A DNA stretch of 64,000 nucleotides from Candidatus Coprousia avicola (GTDB lineage: Bacteria > Actinomycetota > Coriobacteriia > Coriobacteriales > Coriobacteriaceae), in the NCBI GenBank assembly GCA_018715125.1, contig DVMF01000041.1, positions 27,885 through 91,884 of the forward strand. Direction: 5' to 3'. Under the pieces are notes generated by a model, which did not search any database, was not told where the DNA came from, and worked only from the letters and a program-made list of their open reading frames with translations. The translations under genes were made by a program, and so were the position numbers. Below are positions 18,302 to 25,902 of this stretch, piece by piece (within the stretch, counting starts at the first letter, position 1; each line of letters begins with the position of its first letter).

Positions 18302-19792
18302 CTACCCTGCGAAGGCGATAGCCGCCTTGACGGCTCGGCGCCAGCCCTTGATGCGCGCGGTGCGATCGTTCTCATGCATCTTGGCGTCCCAGCCGGCACG
18401 CGGCGCCACGCTGCGCGCGACGTCTGCCGGATAGATCCCCAGCGCGATGCCCGCCGCCCATGCGGCACCGAGCCCGCTCATCTCGTCGTTGCCGGCAGCC
18501 ACGATGGGAACGCGGAGCATATCCGCCAAGAACTGCATGAGATAGGGGTCGCGCGTGGGGCCGCCGTCGACGCGCAGCTCGGCCAGGTTCACGCCTGAAT
18601 CGCGCTGCATGGCATCTGCCACGTCGAAGATCTGGAAGGCGATGCTCTCGACGGTCGCCCGCACAAACTCTGCGCGGCCCGTCGTGCGCGTCATGCCAAA
18701 CACGGCCGCGCGCGCCTCGGAATTCCAGTGCGGCGCACCAAGGCCCGTGAAAGCGGGCACGAGGTATACGCGGCTCGCCGGGTTGGCGGCATAGGAGAGG
18801 TCGGTGGTCTCCGCCGGGCTCTCGATCATCTCCATGTCGTCGCGCAGCCACGTCTTGACGGCGCCGGCGTAGTTGATGTTGCCCTCGAGCACGTAGACCG
18901 TCTCGCCGCCCATACGCCAGCCGAGCGAGTTGGAAAGGCCCGTGTGAGAGCGCGAGAGCTCGTGGCCGACGTTCATCATCACGCTGGAACCCGTGCCGAG
19001 CGTCGCCTTGGCCTGTCCGGGCGCGTAGCAACCCTGGCCAAAGAGCGCGGCATGGCTGTCGCCGAGCACGCCGTGAATGGGCACAGGGGTCGGCAAGAAG
19101 CCGTCGAGGTCCGTCATGCCAAAGCACGCATCGGAGTCCGTCACCTCGGGCAACCATGCGGGGTCAATGCCAAACAGGCGGCAGCAGCGCGTGGACCAGT
19201 TGAGCTTCTCGATATCGAAGAGCTGCGTGCGGCTCGCGTTGGAGTAATCGCAGCGGAACTCGACGCCATGGGTGAGCGTCCAGACGACCCAGGAGTCGAT
19301 GGTGCCGAGATGCAGGTCGCCGGCACGGGCGATATCGCGCGCCTCGGGCACGTTCTCCATGATCCACGTCATCTTGGCCGCCGGGTAGTACGGCGAAAGC
19401 GTGAGGCCCGTGCGCTCGCGGATGACCTCGGGTGCGCCCTCGCGCTGTGCGATGCGGTCGCAGACCTCCTGAGCGCGCGAGCACTGCCACACGATGGCGT
19501 CGCACAGCGGCTCACCGGTGCGCGCGCTCCACGCCACCGTGGTCTCGCGCTGGTTGGATATACCGATGCCCGCGATATCCGCCGGATCGATCCCCTGCTC
19601 CTCCACGACGGCGCGCGCGACGGCCAGAACGTTCGCGGCGATCTCGGCGGGGTCATGGCTTACCCACCCCTCCTCGTTCACCTTCTGCTCATGAGCGCGG
19701 TCGGCGCGGTGGATAAGCCGGCCCGCCTCGTCGACAAGCAGGGCCTTGGTGCCCTGGGTGGACTGGTCGATGCCGATGATGTAGCGAGCCAT
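18302..19792 (-). CDS. FGGY carbohydrate kinase, glycerol-kinase-like (candidate D-apulose kinase)
   Basis: A 496-residue FGGY kinase that phosphorylates a polyol or ketose with ATP. It keeps much of the GlpK scaffold: GIDQSTQGTKALL at the N-terminus, SNQRETTVAW, FTGLGAPHW and VDGGPTRDPYLMQFLAD. However, the catalytic-aspartate segment that is GDQQAALFGQ in glycerol kinase reads GDSHAALFGQ, and SPYYPAAKM replaces the DPYFSGTK region, so the substrate is probably not glycerol. GAGGAG precedes the ATG at 19792. It follows the split transketolase and the isomerase genes on the same strand. By analogy with the known D-apiose route (isomerase, ApuK kinase, split transketolase) I propose D-apulose as substrate; this is inference. 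Automated pipelines may label it glpK. Confidence 0.8.
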   Translation of the reverse strand: MARYIIGIDQSTQGTKALLVDEAGRLIHRADRAHEQKVNEEGWVSHDPAEIAANVLAVARAVVEEQGIDPADIAGIGISNQRETTVAWSARTGEPLCDAIVWQCSRAQEVCDRIAQREGAPEVIRERTGLTLSPYYPAAKMTWIMENVPEARDIARAGDLHLGTIDSWVVWTLTHGVEFRCDYSNASRTQLFDIEKLNWSTRCCRLFGIDPAWLPEVTDSDACFGMTDLDGFLPTPVPIHGVLGDSHAALFGQGCYAPGQAKATLGTGSSVMMNVGHELSRSHTGLSNSLGWRMGGETVYVLEGNINYAGAVKTWLRDDMEMIESPAETTDLSYAANPASRVYLVPAFTGLGAPHWNSEARAAVFGMTRTTGRAEFVRATVESIAFQIFDVADAMQRDSGVNLAELRVDGGPTRDPYLMQFLADMLRVPIVAAGNDEMSGLGAAWAAGIALGIYPADVARSVAPRAGWDAKMHENDRTARIKGWRRAVKAAIAFAG

Positions 19793-19886
19793 GGGAACTC
19801 CTCGATTGCAGCCCGATACGGCACGCGCGCCGCGGCGTGCGAGCTGCCGGCGCGGGCGGTGTGACGGGCGGTTGTGGTCAAAATCG

Positions 19887-19954
19887 CGTTCGGGCAGATA
19901 TGACGATTGAAATCGGACGTTAGCGCGACTTCGTCCGAGTCTGCCCAGAACGCG
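19887..19954 (-). terminator. Large nested inverted repeat between transketolase and kinase genes
   Basis: GCGTTC-GGGCAGA (19887-19899) pairs with TCTGCCC-GAACGC (19941-19954, one bulge) and encloses TCGGACG/CGTCCGA (19914-19920 with 19933-19939). On the minus strand GATTTTG follows. It lies 70 bases after the transketolase stop codon in a 231-base gap, and could terminate or attenuate transcription before the kinase gene. Confidence 0.5.
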
Positions 19955-20023
19955 TTGGCGATGGAGCGGGTCCGGCCGCCCAGGCGGCGGGGGAGATGCG
20001 GGCACGCTCCTTTTGCTCTCGGG

Positions 20024-20968
20024 TTACTTGCGGGCGATCACCGCGCGCGCAGCGTCCGCGATGCCGGCGGCATCGAGCCCGTAATGGGCAAAGACCTCAG
20101 CCGACGTACCGGTGATAACGGGCGCATCCGGAAGCGACAGGCACGTGAGCGGGCACGGGCACTGGGCTCCCAGCACCTGGGCGACCATGGAGCCAAGGCC
20201 TCCGAAGGGCGAGGCCTCCTCGACGGTCACAACGGCACCGGCGCGCTCCGCGGCGCGCACAACGGCGTCCGCGTCGAGCGGCTTCACGCAGTACATGTCG
20301 ATCACGGTCGCCTCGACGCCCTCGGCCGCGAGCGCCTCGGCGGCGTCGAGGGCGGGGCGCACCATCTCGCCGCAGGCGATGATCGCAACGTCGGAGCCCT
20401 CGCGCACCCAGGTGGCGCGGTCCATCTCAAAGGGGCAGTCGTCCTCGGTGTAGACGTCCGCCACGGCGTTGCGGCCCACGCGGATGTAGGCAGGCTTATC
20501 GTCGGCGAGAAGCGCGGCGGCGAGCTTGCCGGACTGCCACTCATCGGAGGGCAGGTAGACGCGCATGTTGGGGATCGCGGCCATGGCGGCGATGTCCTGC
20601 GCGGAGTGGTGGCTCATGCCGAGCGCGCCGTAGGAGACGCCGCCGGAGACGCCGAGCAGCTTGACGTTGGTGTTGGAGTAGGCGCAATCGACCTTGGCCT
20701 GCTCGTAGCTGCGGGTCGAGAGGAAGCACGCCGGGGATGCGACCCACGGCTTCTTGCCGCACGCCGCCATGCCGGCCGCCATGCTGACAGCGTCCTGCTC
20801 GGCGATGCCGGCCTCGACGGCCTGCTCGGGATACGTATCGAAAAACGGCGTCATGGACGCGGAGCCGCGGGAGTCGGAGCACACGACCACCACGTCGCGG
20901 TCGCCCGCGGCGGCGGCCTCCATCAACACCTCGCAGATAACCTGCTTGTTCGCTTTCGTCTTCGCCAT
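20024..20968 (-). CDS. Transketolase, C-terminal subunit (split enzyme)
   Basis: A 314-residue protein corresponding to the pyrimidine-binding and C-terminal domains of transketolase. The conserved Glu that activates TPP is in VEAGIAEQDAVSMAAGMA (about residues 55-70), and a transketolase_C domain (about 190-305) follows. It lies five bases downstream of the gene for the N-terminal subunit, so the two form one enzyme. Split transketolases are common in dedicated sugar pathways, including AptA/AptB for D-apulose 4-phosphate and SqwGH for sulfofructose. The isomerase and FGGY kinase neighbours fit the first. A housekeeping role in the pentose pathway cannot be excluded. Confidence 0.9.
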   Translation of the reverse strand: MAKTKANKQVICEVLMEAAAAGDRDVVVVCSDSRGSASMTPFFDTYPEQAVEAGIAEQDAVSMAAGMAACGKKPWVASPACFLSTRSYEQAKVDCAYSNTNVKLLGVSGGVSYGALGMSHHSAQDIAAMAAIPNMRVYLPSDEWQSGKLAAALLADDKPAYIRVGRNAVADVYTEDDCPFEMDRATWVREGSDVAIIACGEMVRPALDAAEALAAEGVEATVIDMYCVKPLDADAVVRAAERAGAVVTVEEASPFGGLGSMVAQVLGAQCPCPLTCLSLPDAPVITGTSAEVFAHYGLDAAGIADAARAVIARK

Positions 20969-20973
20969 GGCGC

Positions 20974-21948
20974 TTAGGCCTCCTTAGCTTGAGGATTGAC
21001 CGGGCAGTCGGCCGCGGGCGCAGGCGCGGTGGCGCCGGCGCGACCCGCGAGCGCGGCGACGGGCGCCGTTGCCTCGGCGCGGCCGCAGGCAAAGTCGAGC
21101 ACGGGCACGTAGGCCTCACCCTGAGCGGCGGCCTGCGCATGCGCGGTAAGGTCCGCCGTGATCTGCGCGTACTCCTCGTCGTTGGGCAGATGATGATGCC
21201 AGCCCGCCTTGTTCTCCATCACGGGGCTGCCGAGACCCTTGACCGTATCCATGATGATGGCGGTCGGGCGGCCCTTGGTGGCGGCCGCCTCGGCAAATGC
21301 CGCCTCGAGCGCCGCGAGGTCGTTGCCGTTCACGCACACGGTGTGCCACCCAAAGGCCTGCCAGCGCTCCTCCTGGCTGTCGGCGCGCATAACGTCCTCG
21401 GTGTTGCCCGAGATCTGCAGGTGGTTGCGGTCGATGATGGCGCAGAGGTTGTCGAGCCCGTACGTGCCGCCGGCCATGGCCGCCTCCCAGATGGAGCCCT
21501 CGGCAAGCTCGCCGTCGCCCATCACGACATACGTACGGTACGCACGCCCGTCCATCTTGCCGGCAAGCGCCATGCCGGTGCCCACGGGAAGGCCGTGGCC
21601 GAGCGAGCCGGAGTTCATCTCGATACCGGGGAGCTTGTTGTTGGGATGGCCGATGTAGGGGCTGCCGAACTTGGAGAAGCGCGCCTTGACGTCGGCAAGG
21701 TCGAGGTAGCCGTAGTGGCAGAGCACCGCGTAGTACGCCTCCATGGCGTGGCCCTTGGAGAGGAGGAAGCGGTCGCGGTCCGGGTCATCGGTGCGGTCGG
21801 CCGCCACGTTCATGACCTTGCCGTACAGGAGCATGAGGGCGTCCATCACGCTCATGTCGCCGCCGATGTGACCGCCGCCGCCCGCCACGATGATGTCGAC
21901 GGCATCCTGGCGCAGCTGCCAGCGCAACTGCTCGAGATTCTCAGTCAT
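20974..21948 (-). CDS. Transketolase, N-terminal subunit (TPP-binding)
   Basis: A 324-residue protein with the diphosphate-binding half of transketolase. Visible are GGGGHIGGDMS near the N-terminus, the SKGHAMEAYY segment (about 78), and the TPP/metal motif GDGELAEGSIWEA with the following IIDRNHLQISG (about 155-195). The last 50 residues are an Ala/Pro-rich tail. The ATG at 21948 begins MTENLEQL with AAGGGG upstream. Sixteen bases separate it from the isomerase gene and five from the C-terminal subunit gene, so the three are almost surely co-transcribed. Together the halves should move a two-carbon ketol unit between phosphorylated sugars. Confidence 0.9.
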   Translation of the reverse strand: MTENLEQLRWQLRQDAVDIIVAGGGGHIGGDMSVMDALMLLYGKVMNVAADRTDDPDRDRFLLSKGHAMEAYYAVLCHYGYLDLADVKARFSKFGSPYIGHPNNKLPGIEMNSGSLGHGLPVGTGMALAGKMDGRAYRTYVVMGDGELAEGSIWEAAMAGGTYGLDNLCAIIDRNHLQISGNTEDVMRADSQEERWQAFGWHTVCVNGNDLAALEAAFAEAAATKGRPTAIIMDTVKGLGSPVMENKAGWHHHLPNDEEYAQITADLTAHAQAAAQGEAYVPVLDFACGRAEATAPVAALAGRAGATAPAPAADCPVNPQAKEA

Positions 21949-21964
21949 TATGCCTTCCCCTTTC

Positions 21965-23383
21965 TCACTCGCCGCGCAGGTAGGCGCGCACGTCTTCCTC
22001 AATGGGGTCGTAGAAGTCGGGCGTAACGCCGATGTACTTGCACGCCTCGTAGAGCACCGGCACCACGTTCTTGTGGATGCCCACCACGTGGTGGATGTAG
22101 GGGCCCTCGACGATCTTGGCCTCGAGGCGCTTCAAGTTCTCGACCTCGATCCAGAGATAGGTGCCCATGCCCTTGGGGCCGTCGATGCCGCGGGCGTTGC
22201 CCAGAAGCAGCGAGTACTCGCCGTTATCACCGTCAAAGCGGGCGAGGGTGAGCTCGCCGTGCTTTGCCTCGGCCGTCAGCGCGCCGGGGTAATCGAACGC
22301 GAGCGGGTAAGTGAGGCGCGGCGTCTCGCACGCCACCGAGCACGGCCAGGGGCCGCAGTGCTGCAAAAGCTCGCCGTTCTCGTTGTCGGGATGACGAACG
22401 GTCCAGTCGGCAAAGAAGCTGCGCGTCTCCCCCATGCCGGCCGCCTCGACCATAAGGGCCGAGATGGCGCCGTGGATGTCGGTCTCGCAGACGACGGGGA
22501 TCCCCATCTCGTTCAGGATGGCGTTGGCGGCGCAGGGCATGATGCCGAGCTCGTCTTGGAGCGCGTTCCAGCACTGGATGGCGCCGGCGTTGCAGCCGTA
22601 CTTGTCAATCAGCGCCTTCATGCCGTTCGCAAGCGCCGCAACGGTGCGGGTCTGCTCCGTGGTGGTCTCAATCTTAAAGTGATCGGCCATCCAGGCGAGC
22701 GTGTCGTTGAGGTTGGCCTCGTCGGCCTCGGCGGCGCGCACGGCCTGGATGAGCTCGGTCATGGGCACCGGCGCAAGCTGGATGTTGAATTTCTCGAGCA
22801 GCTCGCCCTCGTTGACCATCGTCGTCCAGAAATCGAAGGGACGCGTGGACATCTGCAGGACGCGGATGTGGCGGAACGTCTTGACGACGTTGCAGACCGC
22901 GAGGAAGTCGCGGACGCCGCGCTCGAACTCCGGGTCGGTAAGGCGGCAGTTGGTCATATAGGTAAACGGCACCTGGAAACGGCGCAGGACCTTGCCCGTG
23001 GCGAACAGGCCGCACTGCGTGTCGCGCAGGCGCGTGCCGTCCGGCTCAGGGCGCTCGTCACGCGGGCCCCAGAGGAGCACGGGCAGGCCCATCTCGCGCG
23101 CAAGGCGGGCGCAGAGGTACTCGGTGCCAAAGTTGGCGTGGCAGAGCATGATGCCGTCGACGCCCGCAGCGCGGAACTTGTCGACGATGGGCTGGATGTG
23201 GCTATCGTCGAAGAGCAGGCCCTCCTCGTTGATGTCATCGATATCCACGAAGTCGACGCCGAGCTCGCGCAGGCGATCGGCCGTGAGCCCGCGGAACTTG
23301 ATGGCGTCGGGAGCGGAGAAGATGCTCCGGCGCGTGGGCACATAGCCCAGCTTGATGTGCGGTTTGGCTGCGGTAACGTTCAT
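21965..23383 (-). CDS. FucI/AraA-superfamily sugar isomerase (candidate D-apiose isomerase)
   Basis: A 472-residue protein of the L-fucose/L-arabinose isomerase fold, which converts an aldose to a ketose with a divalent metal. Sequence features include an N-terminal Rossmann-like domain (DDSHIQPIVDKFRAAGVDGIM), a middle segment NAGAIQCWNALQDELG with ETDIHGAISALM around residue 320 (the Glu is a probable metal ligand and base), and a C-terminal HHVVGIHKN. It is not a standard FucI (about 590) or AraA. The ATG at 23383 is preceded by AAGGGG. It leads the operon isomerase-transketolase N-transketolase C-kinase behind a palindromic operator. The gene set matches ApiI in D-apiose catabolism; the assignment is inference from context and family. 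Confidence 0.8.
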   Translation of the reverse strand: MNVTAAKPHIKLGYVPTRRSIFSAPDAIKFRGLTADRLRELGVDFVDIDDINEEGLLFDDSHIQPIVDKFRAAGVDGIMLCHANFGTEYLCARLAREMGLPVLLWGPRDERPEPDGTRLRDTQCGLFATGKVLRRFQVPFTYMTNCRLTDPEFERGVRDFLAVCNVVKTFRHIRVLQMSTRPFDFWTTMVNEGELLEKFNIQLAPVPMTELIQAVRAAEADEANLNDTLAWMADHFKIETTTEQTRTVAALANGMKALIDKYGCNAGAIQCWNALQDELGIMPCAANAILNEMGIPVVCETDIHGAISALMVEAAGMGETRSFFADWTVRHPDNENGELLQHCGPWPCSVACETPRLTYPLAFDYPGALTAEAKHGELTLARFDGDNGEYSLLLGNARGIDGPKGMGTYLWIEVENLKRLEAKIVEGPYIHHVVGIHKNVVPVLYEACKYIGVTPDFYDPIEEDVRAYLRGE

Positions 23384-23455
23384 GACGCTCCCCTTCTGAC
23401 ACGGGCCGTGCGCACGCGCGCGGCCCACCGGTCCCATCGTCGCCTATACTGTCTA

Positions 23456-23468
23456 CTAAACGTTTTAC
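23456..23468 (-). promoter_or_regulatory. Operator-like site before the isomerase operon
   Basis: CTAAACGTTTTAC has a central AAACGTTT palindrome (23458-23465) with the CpG centre usual for LacI-family sites. It is about 75 bases upstream of the isomerase start, and the LacI gene is the next gene upstream. Confidence 0.6.
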
Positions 23469-23530
23469 ACGTTTCAATGACCATTATGCCAATAATTAAG
23501 GTAAACGGTCGTATAAACAGGATGAACGGT

Positions 23531-23571
23531 AAAAGAAAAAGCGGATGGTATCCAGACGATACCATCCGCTT
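23531..23571 (-). terminator. Rho-independent terminator of the lacI-type gene
   Basis: A perfect 14-bp stem with a five-base loop (23539-23552 with 23558-23571) is followed on the minus strand by TTTTTCTTTT. It ends the LacI gene and separates it from the isomerase operon. Confidence 0.9.
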
Positions 23572-23657
23572 ACCTCGTGCACGCCAACGCGCCCCACGGA
23601 GCAGGCGCCTGTCTCGCGAGCGCGCCGCCTGCGAAGGCGCAGACGACTCTGCGCGCC

Positions 23658-24668
23658 CTATCGGTCGCACACGCTCTTGCGCTCCACAAAGTAGGTGCTC
23701 ACCAGCGTCTTGCAGGTATAGTTCTTGGGGTTGTTGACGTTGCCGATCAGACGCCGCACGGCGATCTCCCCCACCTCGTGCTTGAGCACGTGCACCGTGG
23801 TCAGCGGCGGTGTGGAGAACGCACCGAGCGACAGGTCGTCGAAGCCCACGATCGAGACGTCCTCGGGAACGCGAATGCCCGCCTCCGTCAGCGCGCGCAT
23901 GGCGCCCACGGCCAGCACATCGTTATCGGCGAAAAACGCCGTCGGCAGGCTATCGCGAGACACACGGGAAAGCCATGCGGCCATATCCCCGTACGCGCGC
24001 TCAAGCGTCGTCCCCAACTCCACGCGCCACCTCGGATCGAAGCCGAGGCCCCCTTCTTCCAAGCCGCGGAAGAAGCCCCGCTCGCGCGCGCGGAAATTCT
24101 GGATGCGGAAGTCGCCCGACAGATAGCCGATGCTGCGATGGCCGCGCTCGACGAGATACTGCACCACGCGCAGCACCGACCCCTCGTTTGCCATGACCAC
24201 GGCGTCGAAGTCGAAGCGGTCGCTCCAACCGTCGAGCACCACCATGCGGGCCGGGCAGGAGCGGAAGAGCTCGTAGTCCTCCTCGCCGAGCTCGGTGCCC
24301 AAAAGCACCACCGCCGACGAGGGGTCGCCCACCAGCTCCGCCACCTGCGGGCGCACGGCATCGAGATCGGAGAAATCGAGCGAGACAAAGGCGGTGCCCA
24401 TGCCGTGGCGGCGCGCCTGACGCTCCACGCCCTCGATGACGGAGGGGTGGAACGTGCTGTCATCCACGATAGCGCCGGTCTTGCGCGCAACCACGAATTT
24501 AATGGCATCGAGCTGCGAGGGGTGCTGGTACCCAAGGGATTTTGCCACCGAGCGAATCTTCTCGGCGGTCTCCTCGCTCACGTTGCGCTTATGGTTGAGC
24601 GCGTTGGAAACCGTCGCCGGGGAGAAGCCGGTCACCCGGCTGATCTCACGTACACTGACCTTGTGCAT
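23658..24668 (-). CDS. LacI-family transcriptional regulator
   Basis: A 336-residue repressor. The HTH is at residues 4-24 (VREISRVTGFSPATVSNALN), the hinge helix at about 45-60, and the periplasmic-binding-like ligand domain occupies the rest (FADNDVLAVGAMRAL and VSIVGFDDLSLGAF are typical). The start has no close rival. It is transcribed toward the isomerase/transketolase/kinase operon but separated by a strong terminator, so it is a local regulator with its own promoter. TAAAC/GTTTA half-sites lie before its own gene, before the isomerase operon and at the divergent PTS/hydrolase promoters near 4.3 kb, so it may control all three. Confidence 0.9.
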   Translation of the reverse strand: MHKVSVREISRVTGFSPATVSNALNHKRNVSEETAEKIRSVAKSLGYQHPSQLDAIKFVVARKTGAIVDDSTFHPSVIEGVERQARRHGMGTAFVSLDFSDLDAVRPQVAELVGDPSSAVVLLGTELGEEDYELFRSCPARMVVLDGWSDRFDFDAVVMANEGSVLRVVQYLVERGHRSIGYLSGDFRIQNFRARERGFFRGLEEGGLGFDPRWRVELGTTLERAYGDMAAWLSRVSRDSLPTAFFADNDVLAVGAMRALTEAGIRVPEDVSIVGFDDLSLGAFSTPPLTTVHVLKHEVGEIAVRRLIGNVNNPKNYTCKTLVSTYFVERKSVCDR

Positions 24669-24683
24669 AGGGCACCTCGCACC

Positions 24684-24706
24684 TAAACAGATTGCTAGAA
24701 TGTTTA
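24684..24706 (-). promoter_or_regulatory. TAAACA-N11-TGTTTA repeat before the LacI gene
   Basis: Inverted TAAACA (24684-24689) and TGTTTA (24701-24706), 16 to 38 bases before the start codon, with another TTTA-containing half-site at 24713-24720. The spacing is larger than in the other sites, so autoregulation is only a suggestion. Confidence 0.4.
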
Positions 24707-24896
24707 CTTATTCGTTTATACCATGGCGTGACGGGCTGTATGCGCGCCCGGGGTATCGGCGAACGGCCGATTAAGGTATGCGAACGGTCGCGTGCGGCGC
24801 GCACCGCCGATGCCGGGCGGGCGCCAGCGGGCGCATGGACCGGGACACCGCCCGGCCCTACCCCGTTAGCGGTGCAGATGACAGCAGCAGGTGAGC

Positions 24897-25490
24897 TTAG
24901 AGGGCGCGGCGCGCCTCGATGGCGCGACCCAGCGTGAGCTCGTCGGCGTATTCGAGGTCGCCGCCCACGGGCAGACCGCTCGCCAGACGGCTCACGGCAA
25001 TGCCCAGCGGCTTGATGGTGAGGGCGAGGTAGCTCGCCGTGGCCTCCCCCTCCACGTTGGGATTCGTGGCGAGGATGACCTCTTGGGTCCCCTCTTCTGC
25101 CAAGCGCGCCAGCAGCTCGCGCACGTGCAGCTGATCGGGGCCAATCTTGTCCATGGGGCTGATGACGCCGCCCAGGACGTGGTAAAGCCCCCGATACGAG
25201 CCCGTGCGCTCGATGGCGGACACGTCGCGCGGCTCGGATACCACGCAGATGCGCGTGCGGTCGCGCGTCGAGTCCTGGCAGATGGGGCATTCATCGGCCG
25301 TGGCGTAATTGAAGCAACGGCGGCAGAAGTGGACCTCCTCTTTGACCTCGAGGATGGCCTCGGCCAAACGCCGCGCCTCCTCGGCGTCGGCCTCCAGAAG
25401 ATGATAGGCGATGCGCTGGGCGCTCTTGGGGCCGATGCCCGGCAGGCGCCCCAGCTCGTCGAGGAGTTTCTGCAGACTCTGGTTTGCCAC
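24897..25490 (-). CDS. recR: Recombination mediator RecR
   Basis: A 197-residue protein, usual length. An HhH element ([14 protein letters not shown]), a C4 zinc finger (Cys56, Cys59, Cys68, Cys71) and a Toprim domain (about 78-175, [12 protein letters not shown] to [12 protein letters not shown]) are all intact. It works with RecF/RecO in loading RecA at gaps. The order dnaX-ybaB-recR is widely conserved, and ybaB ends 17 bases upstream. Confidence 0.97.
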   Translation of the reverse strand: MANQSLQKLLDELGRLPGIGPKSAQRIAYHLLEADAEEARRLAEAILEVKEEVHFCRRCFNYATADECPICQDSTRDRTRICVVSEPRDVSAIERTGSYRGLYHVLGGVISPMDKIGPDQLHVRELLARLAEEGTQEVILATNPNVEGEATASYLALTIKPLGIAVSRLASGLPVGGDLEYADELTLGRAIEARRAL

Positions 25491-25507
25491 GGCGCAACCG
25501 TCCCGTC

Positions 25508-25828
25508 TTAGAACGGCATGCCGGGAATGTTGAGGCCGCCGGTGATGGCGCTCATCTGGCGGTTCGCCTGCTCGGCAACGCTGCGGTGCGCCTCGTTGAC
25601 GGCGGCGACGATCATGTCCTCAAGCATCTCGACGTCGGCGGGATCGAGCGCCTCGGGATCGATCTTGATGGAGGTGAGCTGCATCTCGCCGTTCATGGTC
25701 ACCTTGACCATGCCGCCGCCTGCAGACGCGTCGACGCTTACCTGGGCGAGGTTCTCCTGCGCGGCGGCAAGCTGCTCCTGCATCTTGCGGGCCTGCTTCA
25801 TCATCTGCTGCATGTTCATATTGGGCAT
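25508..25828 (-). CDS. YbaB/EbfC family nucleoid-associated protein
   Basis: A 106-residue protein of normal length. A Met/Gln-rich N-terminal helix ([16 protein letters not shown]) is followed by [19 protein letters not shown] and IDPEALD, the core of the family, and a Met/Gly C-terminal tail. Family members bind DNA as dimers. The ATG at 25828 has GGAGCTC upstream and starts the family's usual N-terminus; an earlier in-frame start at 25858 is not supported. It lies between dnaX and recR. Confidence 0.95.
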   Translation of the reverse strand: MPNMNMQQMMKQARKMQEQLAAAQENLAQVSVDASAGGGMVKVTMNGEMQLTSIKIDPEALDPADVEMLEDMIVAAVNEAHRSVAEQANRQMSAITGGLNIPGMPF

Positions 25829-25902
25829 GAGAGCTCCTTGTAGGTAGGGGACGCGCATACGGCGCCCTATGCGGTGCCCGTGAATCGTACCACGAGCGCG
25901 GG

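Noticed and set aside
18302-19792. Glycerol kinase GlpK
   Set aside because: Overall close, but the catalytic segment and substrate-binding region differ from GlpK, and no glycerol facilitator or glycerol-3-phosphate gene is near. The sugar isomerase and transketolase neighbours fit a ketose.
20024-23383. Sulfoquinovose transketolase pathway (SqwGH)
   Set aside because: It also uses a split transketolase, but the expected SIS-type isomerase, sulfoquinovosidase and sulfonate exporter genes are absent, and an FGGY kinase is not part of it.
23456-23468. Catabolite repression (cre) site
   Set aside because: The sequence is one base out of register with the TGWAARCGYTWNCW consensus; a local LacI operator is the simpler reading.
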